In this document: piece after piece, positions 37,300 to 45,747 of the stretch
Layout: every line of letters begins with the position of its first letter
Numbering within the stretch: position 1 is the first letter of the stretch
Translations under genes and position numbers: made by a program
The notes under the pieces: generated by a model
What the model was told of the DNA's origin: nothing
What the model saw: the letters and a program-made list of their open reading frames with translations, nothing else
Database searches by the model: none
Assembly (NCBI RefSeq): GCF_000826085.1
Contig: NZ_CCYM01000003.1
Coordinates: 806,001-870,000, forward strand
From: Nigerium massiliense
GTDB taxonomy: Bacteria > Actinomycetota > Actinomycetes > Propionibacteriales > Propionibacteriaceae
DNA length: 64,000 bases
Direction: 5' to 3'

Positions 37300-37590
37300 G
37301 CCAATCAGCCCCCGCGGTTGTCGATGAAGCGTTCCGAGGCTTGCCGATGCAGCTCTTCGGCGCCAGGCTGCGTCACCCGCTGTGGGGCGTCCTCCTCCCG
37401 ATCCCGTTGTTCGTCCTGGGGCACGGCTACAACCCCGCGGGCCAGGTGGACGTGGCCTTCTTCGCGTTGGCCGCGGGGCTCCTGGTGTGGCGCACAGGCG
37501 GGCTCGAAGCCGCCATCGTGCTGCACGCGGTCAACAACACGGCCGCGAGCCTGCTGGCCGCTGTCGGGCTGTCCGACCCTAACGCCACCC
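37300..37590 (+). pseudogene. Fragment of a CPBP (CAAX) intramembrane protease
   Basis: A frame with no proper start encodes the last part of a CPBP/Abi-type membrane protease. It has a remnant of motif 1 (VVDEAFRGLPMQLFG, where EExxxR is expected), motif 2 FVLGH (FxxxH) and motif 3 HAVNN (HxxxN). The N-terminal membrane helices are missing, and the 3' end runs directly into an antisense ABC ATPase remnant. It starts just after the tRNA-His terminator, consistent with deletion or recombination at the tRNA locus. Probably non-functional. Confidence 0.65.
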
Positions 37591-37599
37591 ACGTGGGAT

Positions 37600-38044
37600 G
37601 GGGTCCGGCCTGCTCCTCCACGATCAGGCGCGCGAGCCTGTCGCGGGAGGGGGCGTCGAGCCCGGCCTGGGGTGCCGGGCCGGACGTCGAAGGCCGCCAG
37701 CAGGTCGTGGGCCCGATCGCGGTCGAAGTTCGGGTTCGCGCGGCCGAACGCGCGGGCCAGGCTCGCCAGGCTCTGATCCCCAGCGTGCCGCACGCGCTGG
37801 GTGGCCAGGTGGACCAGCCCTGGGCTGCGGCCGAGGCGTCCCACCGGCACGCCCATGACGGACGCGGAGCCGGTGATGTTCGGTTCGCGACCGGCGAGCA
37901 CCGCAACAGGGTCGTCTTGCCGGCCCCGTTGCGGCCCAGCAATCCGACGATGGCTCCGTCGGGCACGGACGCGGTCACGTCGTGCAGAGCCTGCACGGAC
38001 CCGAACCGAACGCCGAGCCGAGACGTGGTGAGGGCATCAGTCAT
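37600..38044 (-). pseudogene. Decayed ABC transporter ATP-binding gene
   Basis: The ATG at 38044 overlaps the GntR gene by 8 bases and starts a normal ABC domain ([18 protein letters not shown], Walker [16 protein letters not shown]). One missing base near 37904 shifts the frame: [17 protein letters not shown] and [21 protein letters not shown] continue in another frame. The Q-loop to Walker B region is deleted, since [17 protein letters not shown] (the D-loop and following) directly follows. The gene then stops at the CPBP fragment. Its GntR-ABC arrangement is that of YtrA-type antibiotic-responsive operons, now broken. Confidence 0.7.
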
Positions 38045-38435
38045 GGCGGGACTCCTTAACCAGTGCAACGACATCGTCGTCGGTGAGCCCGAGGCGGCGG
38101 GCCTCGGCGAGGGCGGGAGCGAGGAACTTGGCGGGGAAGTCGGCGCGGCGGCGTCCAACCAGGGCGTCGCGGGCCCCAGGCGCGACGAACATGCCGATAC
38201 CGCGCCGCTTGATCAGGACGCCGTCAGCGACGAGCTGATTGACACCCTTGAGCGCGGTCGCCGGGTTGATCCGGTGGAAGGCGGCGATCTCGTTGGTGGA
38301 AGGTGCCTGGGCCCCCTCGTCGAGGAGGCCGTCGACGATGTCGTTCTCGATCGCCTGGGCGACCCGGACGAACAGCGGCAACTCCACGGCCCCATCGGCC
38401 TGGCCGATGGGTTCATTAGTGGAGTAACTAACCAT
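38037..38435 (-). CDS. GntR-family regulator (YtrA subfamily)
   Basis: A regulator with an N-terminal winged helix ([41 protein letters not shown]) and the short C-terminal dimer helix of YtrA proteins. The longest frame starts at ATG 38435 (132 residues). GTG 38387 would give a more typical YtrA start ([11 protein letters not shown]) and would place two DNA palindromes upstream of the gene instead of inside it. YtrA proteins repress an adjacent ABC transporter operon; here the ATPase gene it overlaps is decayed, so the regulator may be an orphan or act elsewhere. Confidence 0.8.
   Translation of the reverse strand: MVSYSTNEPIGQADGAVELPLFVRVAQAIENDIVDGLLDEGAQAPSTNEIAAFHRINPATALKGVNQLVADGVLIKRRGIGMFVAPGARDALVGRRRADFPAKFLAPALAEARRLGLTDDDVVALVKESRHD
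38391..38429. promoter_or_regulatory. Two adjacent dyads at the start of the GntR gene
   Basis: A perfect palindrome with 10-bp arms (CCCATCGGCC, 38391-38400, and its complement at 38402-38411) is followed by a TTAGT-N6-ACTAA dyad (to 38429). If translation starts at GTG 38387, both fall in the leader and are good autoregulatory operator candidates. Confidence 0.45.
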
Positions 38436-38542
38436 GGAACCATGATGCTCCCCCGGCGGCGGCGGCGCAAGAGCCTGGCGCCAGGACGCCGCGACGGCGT
38501 GCGAGATCAGGATTGTCGGCGCGACGGGGCAGAATGACCCTC

Positions 38543-39862
38543 GTGACTGACAGCGAACTGAGCCGACGAGCCGCCCCGGCCGACCTCGCCTCCACCGAGC
38601 GCGTCCGTCTGCGGGCCGCCACCTGGATCGGGGACGTCGCCGCGTGGGCGTCCCGGCGCCTGGGCCGCGGATCCGGCGCCTCCATCCGGGGCCAGGTGAT
38701 GACCAAGCTGGCCCCCGACGCCTTCGGGCAGCTGGTGCGCGGACGCCGCATCGCCTCGGTCACCGGCACCAACGGCAAGACGACCACCACGCACCTGCTG
38801 GCCGCGGCGGTCCGCGAGGCGCTGGGCGGCGATGCCCGCCGCCTGGTCACCAACGCCGACGGCGCGAACCTGCACTACGGCATCGCCTCGGCGCTGTCGA
38901 CCGCCCCGCGCGCGGACATCGCCGTCCTTGAGACCGACGAACGCGTCGTGAAAGACCTCATCGCCAAGGGACGCCCCGAGGTCCTGGTGCTGCTGAACTT
39001 CTCCCGCGACCAGCTCGACCGCAACCACGAGATCAAGTTCCTCGGCCGGTCGTGGCGCGAGGCGCTGGAGGCCGCCGGCGAGGACGGCCCCGTGGTGGTC
39101 GCGAACTCCGACGATCCGCTGGTGACGTGGGCGGCGCAGAAGGCCCCCAAGGTGGTCTGGGTCGACACCGCGTCCACCTGGAGCGCCGACGCCGCGCTGT
39201 GCCCCAACTGCGGCGGCATGCTCGACCGCACAGAACGCTCCGCCGAGCACCCCACCGGCGCGTGGGACTGCCCCGACTGCGAGCTGACCGAGCCGCAGGC
39301 GTCCTACGCCGTGATCGGCGACCAGATCCGGCTCCCCGACGGACGCCTCGTCGACCCCCAGCTCAAGGTGCCGGGCAAGTTCAACATCGCCAACGCGGCC
39401 TGCGCACTCGGTGCGGCCGCCGAGTGGGGCATCGACGCCGACACCGCCCTGACGGGCTTCCGCACCGTGTCGGCGCCGGCGGGCCGGTTCTCCACGGCGA
39501 CCATCGAGGGCGCGACCGTCCGGCTGGTGCTGTCGAAGAACCCGGCGGGGTGGAGCGAGTCGCTCCCCCTGCTCGTGTCCGACCCCGTCGTGCTGGCCAT
39601 CGACTCGGTAGCCGCCGACGGCAAGGACGTCTCGTGGCTGTGGGACGTCGAGTTCGAGCAGCTGGCCGGACGCCACGTCATCTGCACCGGCCCGCGCGCC
39701 TACGACCTGGCCGTGCGGCTGTCGTACGCCGAGGTCGACCACGAGATCATCCTCGACCTGGGCCAGGCCCTCCACCGCGTCGCGGACGGCCCCCAGCCCG
39801 TGGACCTGATCGCCACCTATACCCCGTTCCAGAAGTTGCTCAAGATGGGAGGGCTGCGATGA
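38543..39862 (+). CDS. murT: MurT, lipid II isoglutaminyl synthase catalytic ligase subunit
   Basis: A 439-residue Mur-ligase-like enzyme that, with GatD, amidates D-Glu of lipid II to D-isoglutamine in the cytosol. The ATP loop is VTGTNGKTTTTH (Lys79). A four-cysteine zinc ribbon (CPNCGGML and WDCPDCEL) is inserted in the central domain as in characterised MurT, and the C-terminal DUF1727 region ends TYTPFQKLLKMGGLR. GTG 38543 is used because CAGAAT at 38530-38535 could be a leaderless -10; ATG 38534 is the alternative (3 residues longer). It overlaps gatD by ATGA. Confidence 0.92.
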   Translation: MTDSELSRRAAPADLASTERVRLRAATWIGDVAAWASRRLGRGSGASIRGQVMTKLAPDAFGQLVRGRRIASVTGTNGKTTTTHLLAAAVREALGGDARRLVTNADGANLHYGIASALSTAPRADIAVLETDERVVKDLIAKGRPEVLVLLNFSRDQLDRNHEIKFLGRSWREALEAAGEDGPVVVANSDDPLVTWAAQKAPKVVWVDTASTWSADAALCPNCGGMLDRTERSAEHPTGAWDCPDCELTEPQASYAVIGDQIRLPDGRLVDPQLKVPGKFNIANAACALGAAAEWGIDADTALTGFRTVSAPAGRFSTATIEGATVRLVLSKNPAGWSESLPLLVSDPVVLAIDSVAADGKDVSWLWDVEFEQLAGRHVICTGPRAYDLAVRLSYAEVDHEIILDLGQALHRVADGPQPVDLIATYTPFQKLLKMGGLR

Positions 39863-40671
39863 GCCCCGACGAGTCCCCCGCGGTGCCGACCCCCGCGGAC
39901 GCCGACCGCCCCGAGGACGCGGCCCTGCCGTCCAACCCGGCCACCGACAAGCCGGTCAAGATCGTGTTGATCTACCAGTCGTTGCTCGGCATCTACGGCG
40001 ACCAGGGCAACGCGAAGGTGCTGCGCAAGCGCCTGGAGTGGCGCGGCATCCCGGCCGAGGTCGTGCTGGTCGAGCCTGGCGAGCCGGTGCCCAGCGACGG
40101 CTCGGTCTACCTGCTGGGGGGCGGCGAGGACAACGCGCAGACCACCGCGGTCCGCCTGCTGAAGGCCGACGGCGGGCTGTTCGAGGGGCTGGCCGGCGGC
40201 GCCGTCCTCTTCGCCGTGTGCGCCGGCTACCAGATCTGCGGCAAGACCTTCACCATCGGCGAGAACGACGCGGTGCGCGAGGGCCTCGGCCTGCTGGACG
40301 TCACCACCGTCCGCGGGCCCGAGCGCGCCGTCGGCGAGATCCTGACCCGCTGGACGAAGCCGGACGGCACGACGTCGCTGATCAGCGGCTTCGAGAACCA
40401 CGGCGGCTGGACGACACTCGGTCCCGAGGCGACGCCGCTCGCCCGCGTCGAGTCCGGCATCGGCAACGCGGGCGACGGCACCGAGGGCGCGGTGCAGGGC
40501 AAGGTCATCGGCACCTACCCGCACGGGCCCGTCCTGGCCCGCAATCCCGAGCTGGCCGACCACGTGCTGTCCCTGGCCCTGGACGTCGAGCTGGCGCCGC
40601 TGCCCCAGGTGCAGGACGAGCATGATGGGCTGCGCCGCGAGCGGGCGGACTTCGTGCGGCGCCACCGGTAA
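39859..40671 (+). CDS. gatD: GatD, lipid II isoglutaminyl synthase glutaminase subunit
   Basis: A 270-residue class I glutamine amidotransferase-like protein that supplies ammonia to MurT. Catalytic Cys121 lies in LFAVCAGYQICGK, and the partner His is in GTYPHGPVLARNP near residue 218. The family-typical start KIVLIYQSLLGIYGDQGN is preceded by an extra about 33-residue Pro/Ala/Asp-rich leader. ATG 39859 overlaps the murT stop, so the two subunits are translationally coupled. Confidence 0.93.
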   Translation: MSPDESPAVPTPADADRPEDAALPSNPATDKPVKIVLIYQSLLGIYGDQGNAKVLRKRLEWRGIPAEVVLVEPGEPVPSDGSVYLLGGGEDNAQTTAVRLLKADGGLFEGLAGGAVLFAVCAGYQICGKTFTIGENDAVREGLGLLDVTTVRGPERAVGEILTRWTKPDGTTSLISGFENHGGWTTLGPEATPLARVESGIGNAGDGTEGAVQGKVIGTYPHGPVLARNPELADHVLSLALDVELAPLPQVQDEHDGLRRERADFVRRHR

Positions 40672-40705
40672 CCTGGGCGCGCGATGCCACGACGCCCCCT
40701 TCGAT

Positions 40706-40734
40706 TTTGCGTGCTGGGGTGAGTGCCCTAATAT
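40706..40734 (+). promoter_or_regulatory. Promoter of tRNA-Lys
   Basis: TTTGCG (40706-40711) and TAATAT (40729-40734) are spaced by exactly 17 bases and lie 10 bases upstream of the tRNA-Lys body. Confidence 0.65.
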
Positions 40735-40744
40735 TGATCTGTAC

Positions 40745-40817
40745 GCGCCGCTAGCTCAACTGGCAGAGCAGCTGGCTCTTAACTAGCGGGTTCGGGGTTC
40801 GAGTCCCTGGCGGCGCA
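40745..40817 (+). tRNA. tRNA-Lys (anticodon CTT)
   Basis: The cloverleaf has acceptor GCGCCGC/GCGGCGC, D-arm GCTC/GAGC, anticodon stem GCTGG/CTAGC with loop CTCTTAA (anticodon CTT) and T-loop TTCGAGT. The discriminator is A; CCA is not encoded. Confidence 0.95.
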
Positions 40818-40823
40818 CAGCGA

Positions 40824-40852
40824 GGGCTTCCGAGAGATCGGAAGCCCTTTTT
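40824..40852 (+). terminator. Rho-independent terminator of tRNA-Lys
   Basis: A perfect 10-bp stem GGGCTTCCGA/TCGGAAGCCC with GAGA loop is followed by TTTTT. Confidence 0.92.
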
Positions 40853-40959
40853 GCTGCCCAGGCAACCTCGGCGGTCCCCCCTTGCCCTCGCGAAGGGTCC
40901 CGCCTCGCCCACGATCGAGATCGGTGCCGGTGCCGCGTGAGTGCCCTCCCACTCGGAAC

Positions 40960-40999
40960 GCGCCAGGGGCGCCCGGATCGCTCCGGACGCCCCTGGCGC
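40960..40999. terminator. Long hairpin downstream of the sugar ABC operon
   Basis: A 12-bp stem (GCGCCAGGGGCG and complement), one mismatch, a further 5-bp stem and a TCGC loop lie 13 bases beyond the permease stop. It is positioned to end the minus-strand operon. Confidence 0.75.
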
Positions 41000-41012
41000 T
41001 GTGCGGGTGCGG

Positions 41013-41954
41013 CTACTTCACGCCGCCGGCGGTGAGGCCGGCCACGATGCGCCGCTGGAACAGCAGCACCATGATCAGCAGCGGCACCGTCAGGATGACG
41101 CCGGCCGCCATGATCGTCCCCCAGGGGGTGTCGAAGCCGTACTGGCCGGTGAACCGGCTCAGCGCGTTGACGGCGGTGAACATCTCCGGACGCGTGCCGA
41201 AGGTGTAGGCGATCATGAACTCGTTCCACACGGCGATGAACGTGATGATCGCTGTGGTGAAGACGCCGGGCGCGGCCAGCGGCAGGATGATCTTCACGAA
41301 CGCCTGCGACGGCGTGCAGCCGTCCACCATCGCGGCCTGCTCCAGTTCGACGGGCATCTGGCGGAAGAACGCGGTGAGGTTCCACACGCACAGCGGCAGG
41401 CCGAACGACAGCGACGGGATGATGATCGCCTGGTAGGTGTTCATCCAGTTGAACGGGAACCACGCGTAGGCGCCGGTGAACATCTTGAACAACGGGATCA
41501 GCAGCGTGATGCCCGGAAACATCGAGCAGCCGATGATGATGCTCAGCACCAGCCCCTTGAGGCGGAACCGCAGCCGGGCCAGCGCGTAGGCCGCCATGAT
41601 GCCGAGCAGCAGCGTCAACAGCGTCGTCACCCCGGAGATGACGATCGAGTTGATGAGCGCCTGCACGAAGTTGTTGCTCGGGTCGAATACGGCCACGTAG
41701 TTCTGCAGCGACGGCGGGTTCGGCACCAGGTCGGTGCTGCGGCCGTCCTCGGGCAGGCGCAGCGAGGAGACGATCATCCAGTAGAACGGCAGGATGCAGT
41801 ACAGGATGATGAAGCCCATCCCGACGATGCTGCCGATCATGCCCAGCCACCACTTCCAATCGTGTGACGGCTTGCTGAGGGTGGCCAGTTCCTCGTCGCT
41901 CAGGCGCGTCCGCTCGGCCGGTTGCTGCGGCGCGGTGCTGTGAACGGTGCTCAT
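41013..41954 (-). CDS. Sugar ABC transporter permease (MalG-like)
   Basis: A 313-residue inner-membrane permease of the CUT1 carbohydrate importer type, with about six helices and the EAA loop VELEQAAMVDGCTPSQAF near residue 210, which contacts the ATPase. ATG 41954 overlaps the stop of the MalF-like gene (ATGA). The N-terminus carries a 35-residue hydrophilic cytosolic segment. It is the last gene of a three-gene operon (binding protein, MalF-like, MalG-like). No ATPase gene is present in the window, so a shared MsiK-type ATPase is probably used. Confidence 0.9.
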   Translation of the reverse strand: MSTVHSTAPQQPAERTRLSDEELATLSKPSHDWKWWLGMIGSIVGMGFIILYCILPFYWMIVSSLRLPEDGRSTDLVPNPPSLQNYVAVFDPSNNFVQALINSIVISGVTTLLTLLLGIMAAYALARLRFRLKGLVLSIIIGCSMFPGITLLIPLFKMFTGAYAWFPFNWMNTYQAIIIPSLSFGLPLCVWNLTAFFRQMPVELEQAAMVDGCTPSQAFVKIILPLAAPGVFTTAIITFIAVWNEFMIAYTFGTRPEMFTAVNALSRFTGQYGFDTPWGTIMAAGVILTVPLLIMVLLFQRRIVAGLTAGGVK

Positions 41955-43045
41955 GAGGATGCACTCCCGGTGGTGACGGTGCTCCCGGCACGCGAGCTCA
42001 GGCGCTGCTGCTTGGCGAGCTTGCGCTGCGCCCGGCGGCGATCCTGAATGGCCCGGGTCTCGGGGTCGTCGACGACCTCGGCTCCGAGCAGCTTCACGAA
42101 CAGGAAGGCGACCAGAACGATGTAGAGGAACAGGACGATCGAGTAAGCGGCCGCCTGCCCGTACCGGCCCGCGTCGTTCTCGAAGTACGCGAACATCGAC
42201 AGCGTCTCGACGTAGTACTTGCCGGGCCCGATCATGCCCCACGGCAGATCGAACATGCGCATGGTGTCGAGCGTGCGGAACAGCACCGCCACCACGAGCG
42301 CGGGCTTGACCATCGGCAGCGTGATACGCAGGAACTGTTGCCAGGCGCTCGCGCCGTCCACCCGGGCGGCCTCGTAGACCTCGTCCGGGATGGTCTGCAG
42401 GCCGGCCAGCGTCAGCAACCCGATGAACGGCGCCGTCTTCCACACGTCCGCGATGACGATCGCCCACTGGGACGCGTTGTTGTCCGCCAGCCACAGCGTC
42501 TGGTGCCCGGCGAGCTTGTTGACGATTCCGTCCGCGTCGAACATCAGGCCCCACATCTTCGCGGACACCATGGTCGGGATCGCCCACGGCACCAGGATGG
42601 AGGCGCGCACCAGGCCGCGTCCCTTGAAGGCTTTGTTCATCACGATCGCCATCGCCACGCCGATCGCCGTCTCCAACACCACACACACGACCGTGAAGAA
42701 CGTGGTGTTGAGGAAGGCGTTGATCAGGCGGTCGACCGAACCCCACGCGGCGGGCACCGCCTGGGGGTTGGCGAAGATGTCGGTGAAGTTCTGCAACCCC
42801 ACGAACGACTCGCCCTGGGCGATCATGCCGGTCACGGGATCGATGCCGTCGTTGCGCCGGAACAGCGACTCGCGCACCGACAAGAGGATGGGGATGCCGA
42901 CGACGAGCAGGATGACCAGCATGGTCGGTGAGATCAGCAGTCCGGCAAGTCCACCCTGACCGTCGCTGAGCACGTTCTTCTTGGGCCTGCGGCCCGAGCG
43001 AGGGGCGGGCGCATCAGCGCCGGCCGTCTCCACAGCAGTTGCCAT
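41951..43045 (-). CDS. Sugar ABC transporter permease (MalF-like)
   Basis: A 364-residue permease partner of the MalG-like protein, with six or more helices and the EAA loop VYEAARVDGASAWQQF near residue 230. The N-terminal 40 residues are hydrophilic and the C-terminal 60 are basic and cytosolic (KLLGAEVVDDPETR). ATG 43045 follows AGGAGG closely. It lies 65 bases downstream of the binding-protein gene. Confidence 0.9.
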   Translation of the reverse strand: MATAVETAGADAPAPRSGRRPKKNVLSDGQGGLAGLLISPTMLVILLVVGIPILLSVRESLFRRNDGIDPVTGMIAQGESFVGLQNFTDIFANPQAVPAAWGSVDRLINAFLNTTFFTVVCVVLETAIGVAMAIVMNKAFKGRGLVRASILVPWAIPTMVSAKMWGLMFDADGIVNKLAGHQTLWLADNNASQWAIVIADVWKTAPFIGLLTLAGLQTIPDEVYEAARVDGASAWQQFLRITLPMVKPALVVAVLFRTLDTMRMFDLPWGMIGPGKYYVETLSMFAYFENDAGRYGQAAAYSIVLFLYIVLVAFLFVKLLGAEVVDDPETRAIQDRRRAQRKLAKQQRLSSRAGSTVTTGSASS

Positions 43046-43110
43046 GTTCTCCTCCTACAGGGAATGCCCGGCGCGGGGGTCGTCCTCCGCGCCGGTCACC
43101 CGTCAGACGG

Positions 43111-44412
43111 TCACTTGGTGAGGCTCTCCAGCTTGGTCTGCAGCTCGTCGAAGGCCTGCTTCGGGTCCTTCTGGCCCTGCAGCGCGGCATACGTGGAGTC
43201 CTGGATCGCCAGCGTCACGTCGCTGTAGCGGACGGCCTTCGGCCGCGGCTTGGCGATCTTGATCGACTCGTACAGCGTCGGCAGGTACGGGAACTGCTTC
43301 GTCAGCTCGGCGTCGCTGTACAGCGCCTCGACCGTCGGGGCGTTCGAGGCCTTCTGTAGGCGGCGCTTCTGGTTCTCGGGGCTGTTCATCCACTTGACGA
43401 ACTCGAGCGCGGTGCCCTTGTTCTTGGTGAACGTCGAGATGCCGAAGTTGTGACCGCCCAGCGTCGAGACGCCCGGGCCGGACAGGCCGGGCAGCGGCGC
43501 GACCTCGAACTTGCCCTTGAGCTTCGACTGGACCGCCTTGTTGTAGACGTAGGGCCAGTTGCGCAGGAAGAGGATCCTGCCGCCCTCGAACGCGGTGCGG
43601 GACTCCTCCTCCTTCCAGGTCACGGCCTCCTTCGGGATCGTGCCGTCCTTGATCCAGCCCGCCATCCAATCGACGCCCTTGATGGCGGCCTCGGTGTTCA
43701 CGGCGGGCTTGCCGTCGGCGGTGATGAACTCGCCCCCCGCGGAGTTGACGGCCTCGGCGATGTTGCAGGTCAGACCCTCGTACTTCTGGTGCTGACCGGC
43801 GTAGCAGGACATGCCCTTCTGGCCCGGGAGCACCTTGTCGCAGATCTGTTTCATCTCGTCCCAGGTCTTCGGGGGCTCCTTGATGCCCGCCGCGTCCAAA
43901 AGGTCCTTGCGGTAGTACAGCAGCGCGCCGTCGGAGGTGCTCGGGTAGGCGTACAACTTGTTGAAGTAGGTGGCGCCGTCGACGGCGGACTTCAGCATGC
44001 CGTCCATCGGCGCCTTGTCGGCGGGGAGCTGCTCGAGCCAGCCGTTGGCGGCGAACTCGGCGGTCCAGACGATGTCGACGCTCATCACGCTGAACTCGCC
44101 GGACTTGGCCTGCGCGCGCTTGACCATGTCGGCGCGCTGCTGATCGGCGGAATCGGAGAGCTCGACGAAGGTCACCTTCTCGTTCGGGTGAGCCTTGTTC
44201 CACTCGTCGATCTCGCCCTTGACGTTGCCCGAGGTGTCCTTGCCCTGGGCGTAGGTGATGGGGCCCTTCTCATCCCAGTTCGCGGACGACGCGGTCTGCT
44301 GACCACCGGACGCGGGCGCTGCCGGCTGAGAGCCGGAGCAGGCGGCGGTCGCGAGCAGAGCCGTCAGCGACCCAAGCGCGACGATGGCCCGAATCGGACG
44401 TGGATTGGACAT
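43111..44412 (-). CDS. Sugar-binding lipoprotein of an ABC importer
   Basis: A 433-residue family 1 extracellular solute-binding protein. The signal peptide ends in lipobox TAAC (Cys25). The mature part shows typical features such as WTAEFAANGWLEQLP near residue 110, TWDEMKQICDKV and NWPYVYNKAVQ. It delivers a mono-, di- or oligosaccharide (CUT1 type) to the two downstream permeases. The 44413-44586 stretch upstream carries the likely promoter but no clear sugar operator was identified by eye. The substrate is not assignable; trehalose/maltose or lactose types are possible. Confidence 0.9.
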   Translation of the reverse strand: MSNPRPIRAIVALGSLTALLATAACSGSQPAAPASGGQQTASSANWDEKGPITYAQGKDTSGNVKGEIDEWNKAHPNEKVTFVELSDSADQQRADMVKRAQAKSGEFSVMSVDIVWTAEFAANGWLEQLPADKAPMDGMLKSAVDGATYFNKLYAYPSTSDGALLYYRKDLLDAAGIKEPPKTWDEMKQICDKVLPGQKGMSCYAGQHQKYEGLTCNIAEAVNSAGGEFITADGKPAVNTEAAIKGVDWMAGWIKDGTIPKEAVTWKEEESRTAFEGGRILFLRNWPYVYNKAVQSKLKGKFEVAPLPGLSGPGVSTLGGHNFGISTFTKNKGTALEFVKWMNSPENQKRRLQKASNAPTVEALYSDAELTKQFPYLPTLYESIKIAKPRPKAVRYSDVTLAIQDSTYAALQGQKDPKQAFDELQTKLESLTK

Positions 44413-44586
44413 GAGACCTCACTTCGTTGTGGGTGGCGCATCAGTTCGCGCCTCCGGCTGCGCAAAATAGTAGGGCCAAGTTCGCTCCAGGGTGGGAAGT
44501 CGGGGGAGCTTTTTTTCAGGGTGTCGACCACTTCGCCCGTCTGACGGCACCGGGCGGTGGGAGCCGCCCGGCAGCGCACGAGCGGG

Positions 44587-44916
44587 TCAGAGGTAGAGCC
44601 CGGCGTGGCCGTCCGTGATGCGCTCGGCGGCGACCGCGTGCACGTCGCGCTCGCGCAGCAGAAGGTACACCTTGCTCTGCAGCTCGACCTCCGCGCGCTC
44701 GTCGGGGTCGAACAGGACGCGGTCGTCCACCTTGAGGGCCCGCACGCTGGAGCCGACGGCGACCACGCGCGCCCAGGCCAGGCGGCGTCCCATCTGCACG
44801 GTGGCGGGGATCAGGATGCCGCCGCCCGACTTGCGCTCGCCGTCCTCACCCTCGGTGGTGACCAGGATGCGGTCGTGCAGCATCCGGATCGGCAGGCCCG
44901 GATCCGGCGCCGTCAC
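44587..44916 (-). CDS. GroES-like co-chaperonin paralogue
   Basis: A 109-residue Cpn10-fold protein (MLHDRILVTTEGEDGERKSGGGILIP, split: MLHDRILV and SGGGILIPATV; then ARVVAVG and DRVLFDP). It keeps the mobile-loop motif GGGILIP that binds GroEL, but its C-terminal half (VELQSKVYLLLRERDVHAVA) differs from canonical GroES, which is normally next to groEL. It may modulate a chaperonin or act independently. GTG 44916 overlaps the DUF3618 stop by one base. Confidence 0.8.
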   Translation of the reverse strand: MTAPDPGLPIRMLHDRILVTTEGEDGERKSGGGILIPATVQMGRRLAWARVVAVGSSVRALKVDDRVLFDPDERAEVELQSKVYLLLRERDVHAVAAERITDGHAGLYL

Positions 44917-45203
44917 TAGCGACGGAAGATCGACTTGAAGACGACGGCGAAGGCGATGGTGCCCACGACCGCGACGGCCAGGTAGCCGACGCGCTCCCAG
45001 TCGATGTCGCCGTTGGCGTCACGGATGTGCTCGGACGCGGAGTTGACCTCCTCGGCCGCGAAGTCTTTCGCGTCGTTGATGGCGCGCGTCTTCATGGCCT
45101 GCGGGTGAACCTGCGAGATCAAGCCCTCGACGTTGCTCGCGAGGCGACGGCGAGCTTCGGCGAGTTCGGCCTCGATCTGAGCCGTGTTCTGCGACGGTGC
45201 CAC
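44916..45203 (-). CDS. DUF3618 family membrane-anchored protein
   Basis: A 95-residue protein with an N-terminal amphipathic segment ([21 protein letters not shown], split at the Glu-rich part) and one C-terminal transmembrane helix ([16 protein letters not shown]) ending in FRR. This layout is that of DUF3618 proteins found across actinobacteria with no known function. GTG 45203 has GGAAGG upstream; a longer frame to 45332 overlaps the divergent bcp promoter and is unlikely. It is divergent from bcp. Confidence 0.75.
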   Translation of the reverse strand: MAPSQNTAQIEAELAEARRRLASNVEGLISQVHPQAMKTRAINDAKDFAAEEVNSASEHIRDANGDIDWERVGYLAVAVVGTIAFAVVFKSIFRR

Positions 45204-45257
45204 GGTGCGTCCTTCCATCGGGTGCGGTGACTGCGTCATCACCCTAGACCAGAGCAC

Positions 45258-45263
45258 TAGGGT
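45258..45263 (+). promoter_or_regulatory. -10 element of bcp, leaderless layout
   Basis: TAGGGT ends 7 bases before ATG 45271, so the mRNA probably starts at or one base before the start codon. Confidence 0.45.
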
Positions 45264-45270
45264 ATGGCAC

Positions 45271-45747
45271 ATGACGACCCTGAAGGTGGGCGACACTGCC
45301 CCGGATTTCACGCTGCCCGACGCCGACGGCAAGCCCGTCTCGCTGTCCGACTACGCAGGACGCCGCGTCATCGTCTATTTCTACCCCGCCGCGCTGACCC
45401 CGGGGTGCACCACCCAGGCGGTCGACTTCACCGCCGAGCGTGACGAGCTGGCCACGGCCGGCTACGACGTCATCGGCATCTCCCCGGACGCCCCGGCCAA
45501 GCTGGCGAAGTTCCGCGACCAGGAGCACGTGACCGTCACGCTGCTCTCGGACGCCGACAAGACCGTGCTCAACGCCTACGGCGCCTTCGGCATGCGCAAG
45601 CTCTACGGCAAGGAGATCGAGGGCGTCATCCGCTCGACCTTCCTCGTCGACGTGGACGCCGACGGGCACGGCACGATCCAACTGGCGCAGTACAACGTCA
45701 AGGCGACCGGCCACGTGGCCCGGCTGCGCCGCGACCTCAGCATCTGA
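45271..45747 (+). CDS. bcp: Thioredoxin-dependent thiol peroxidase (Bcp/PrxQ)
   Basis: A 158-residue peroxiredoxin that reduces hydrogen peroxide and organic hydroperoxides. The peroxidatic Cys is in [13 protein letters not shown] near residue 46, and no resolving Cys is seen five residues later, so it is probably a 1-Cys type or uses an outside partner. ATG 45271 fits the leaderless -10. The next gene starts inside its stop (TGATG). Confidence 0.9.
   Translation: MTTLKVGDTAPDFTLPDADGKPVSLSDYAGRRVIVYFYPAALTPGCTTQAVDFTAERDELATAGYDVIGISPDAPAKLAKFRDQEHVTVTLLSDADKTVLNAYGAFGMRKLYGKEIEGVIRSTFLVDVDADGHGTIQLAQYNVKATGHVARLRRDLSI

Noticed and set aside
37223..38044. A genomic island or integrase-bearing element at tRNA-His
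   Set aside because: No integrase or direct repeat of the tRNA end is visible; only gene fragments remain, so mere decay is possible.
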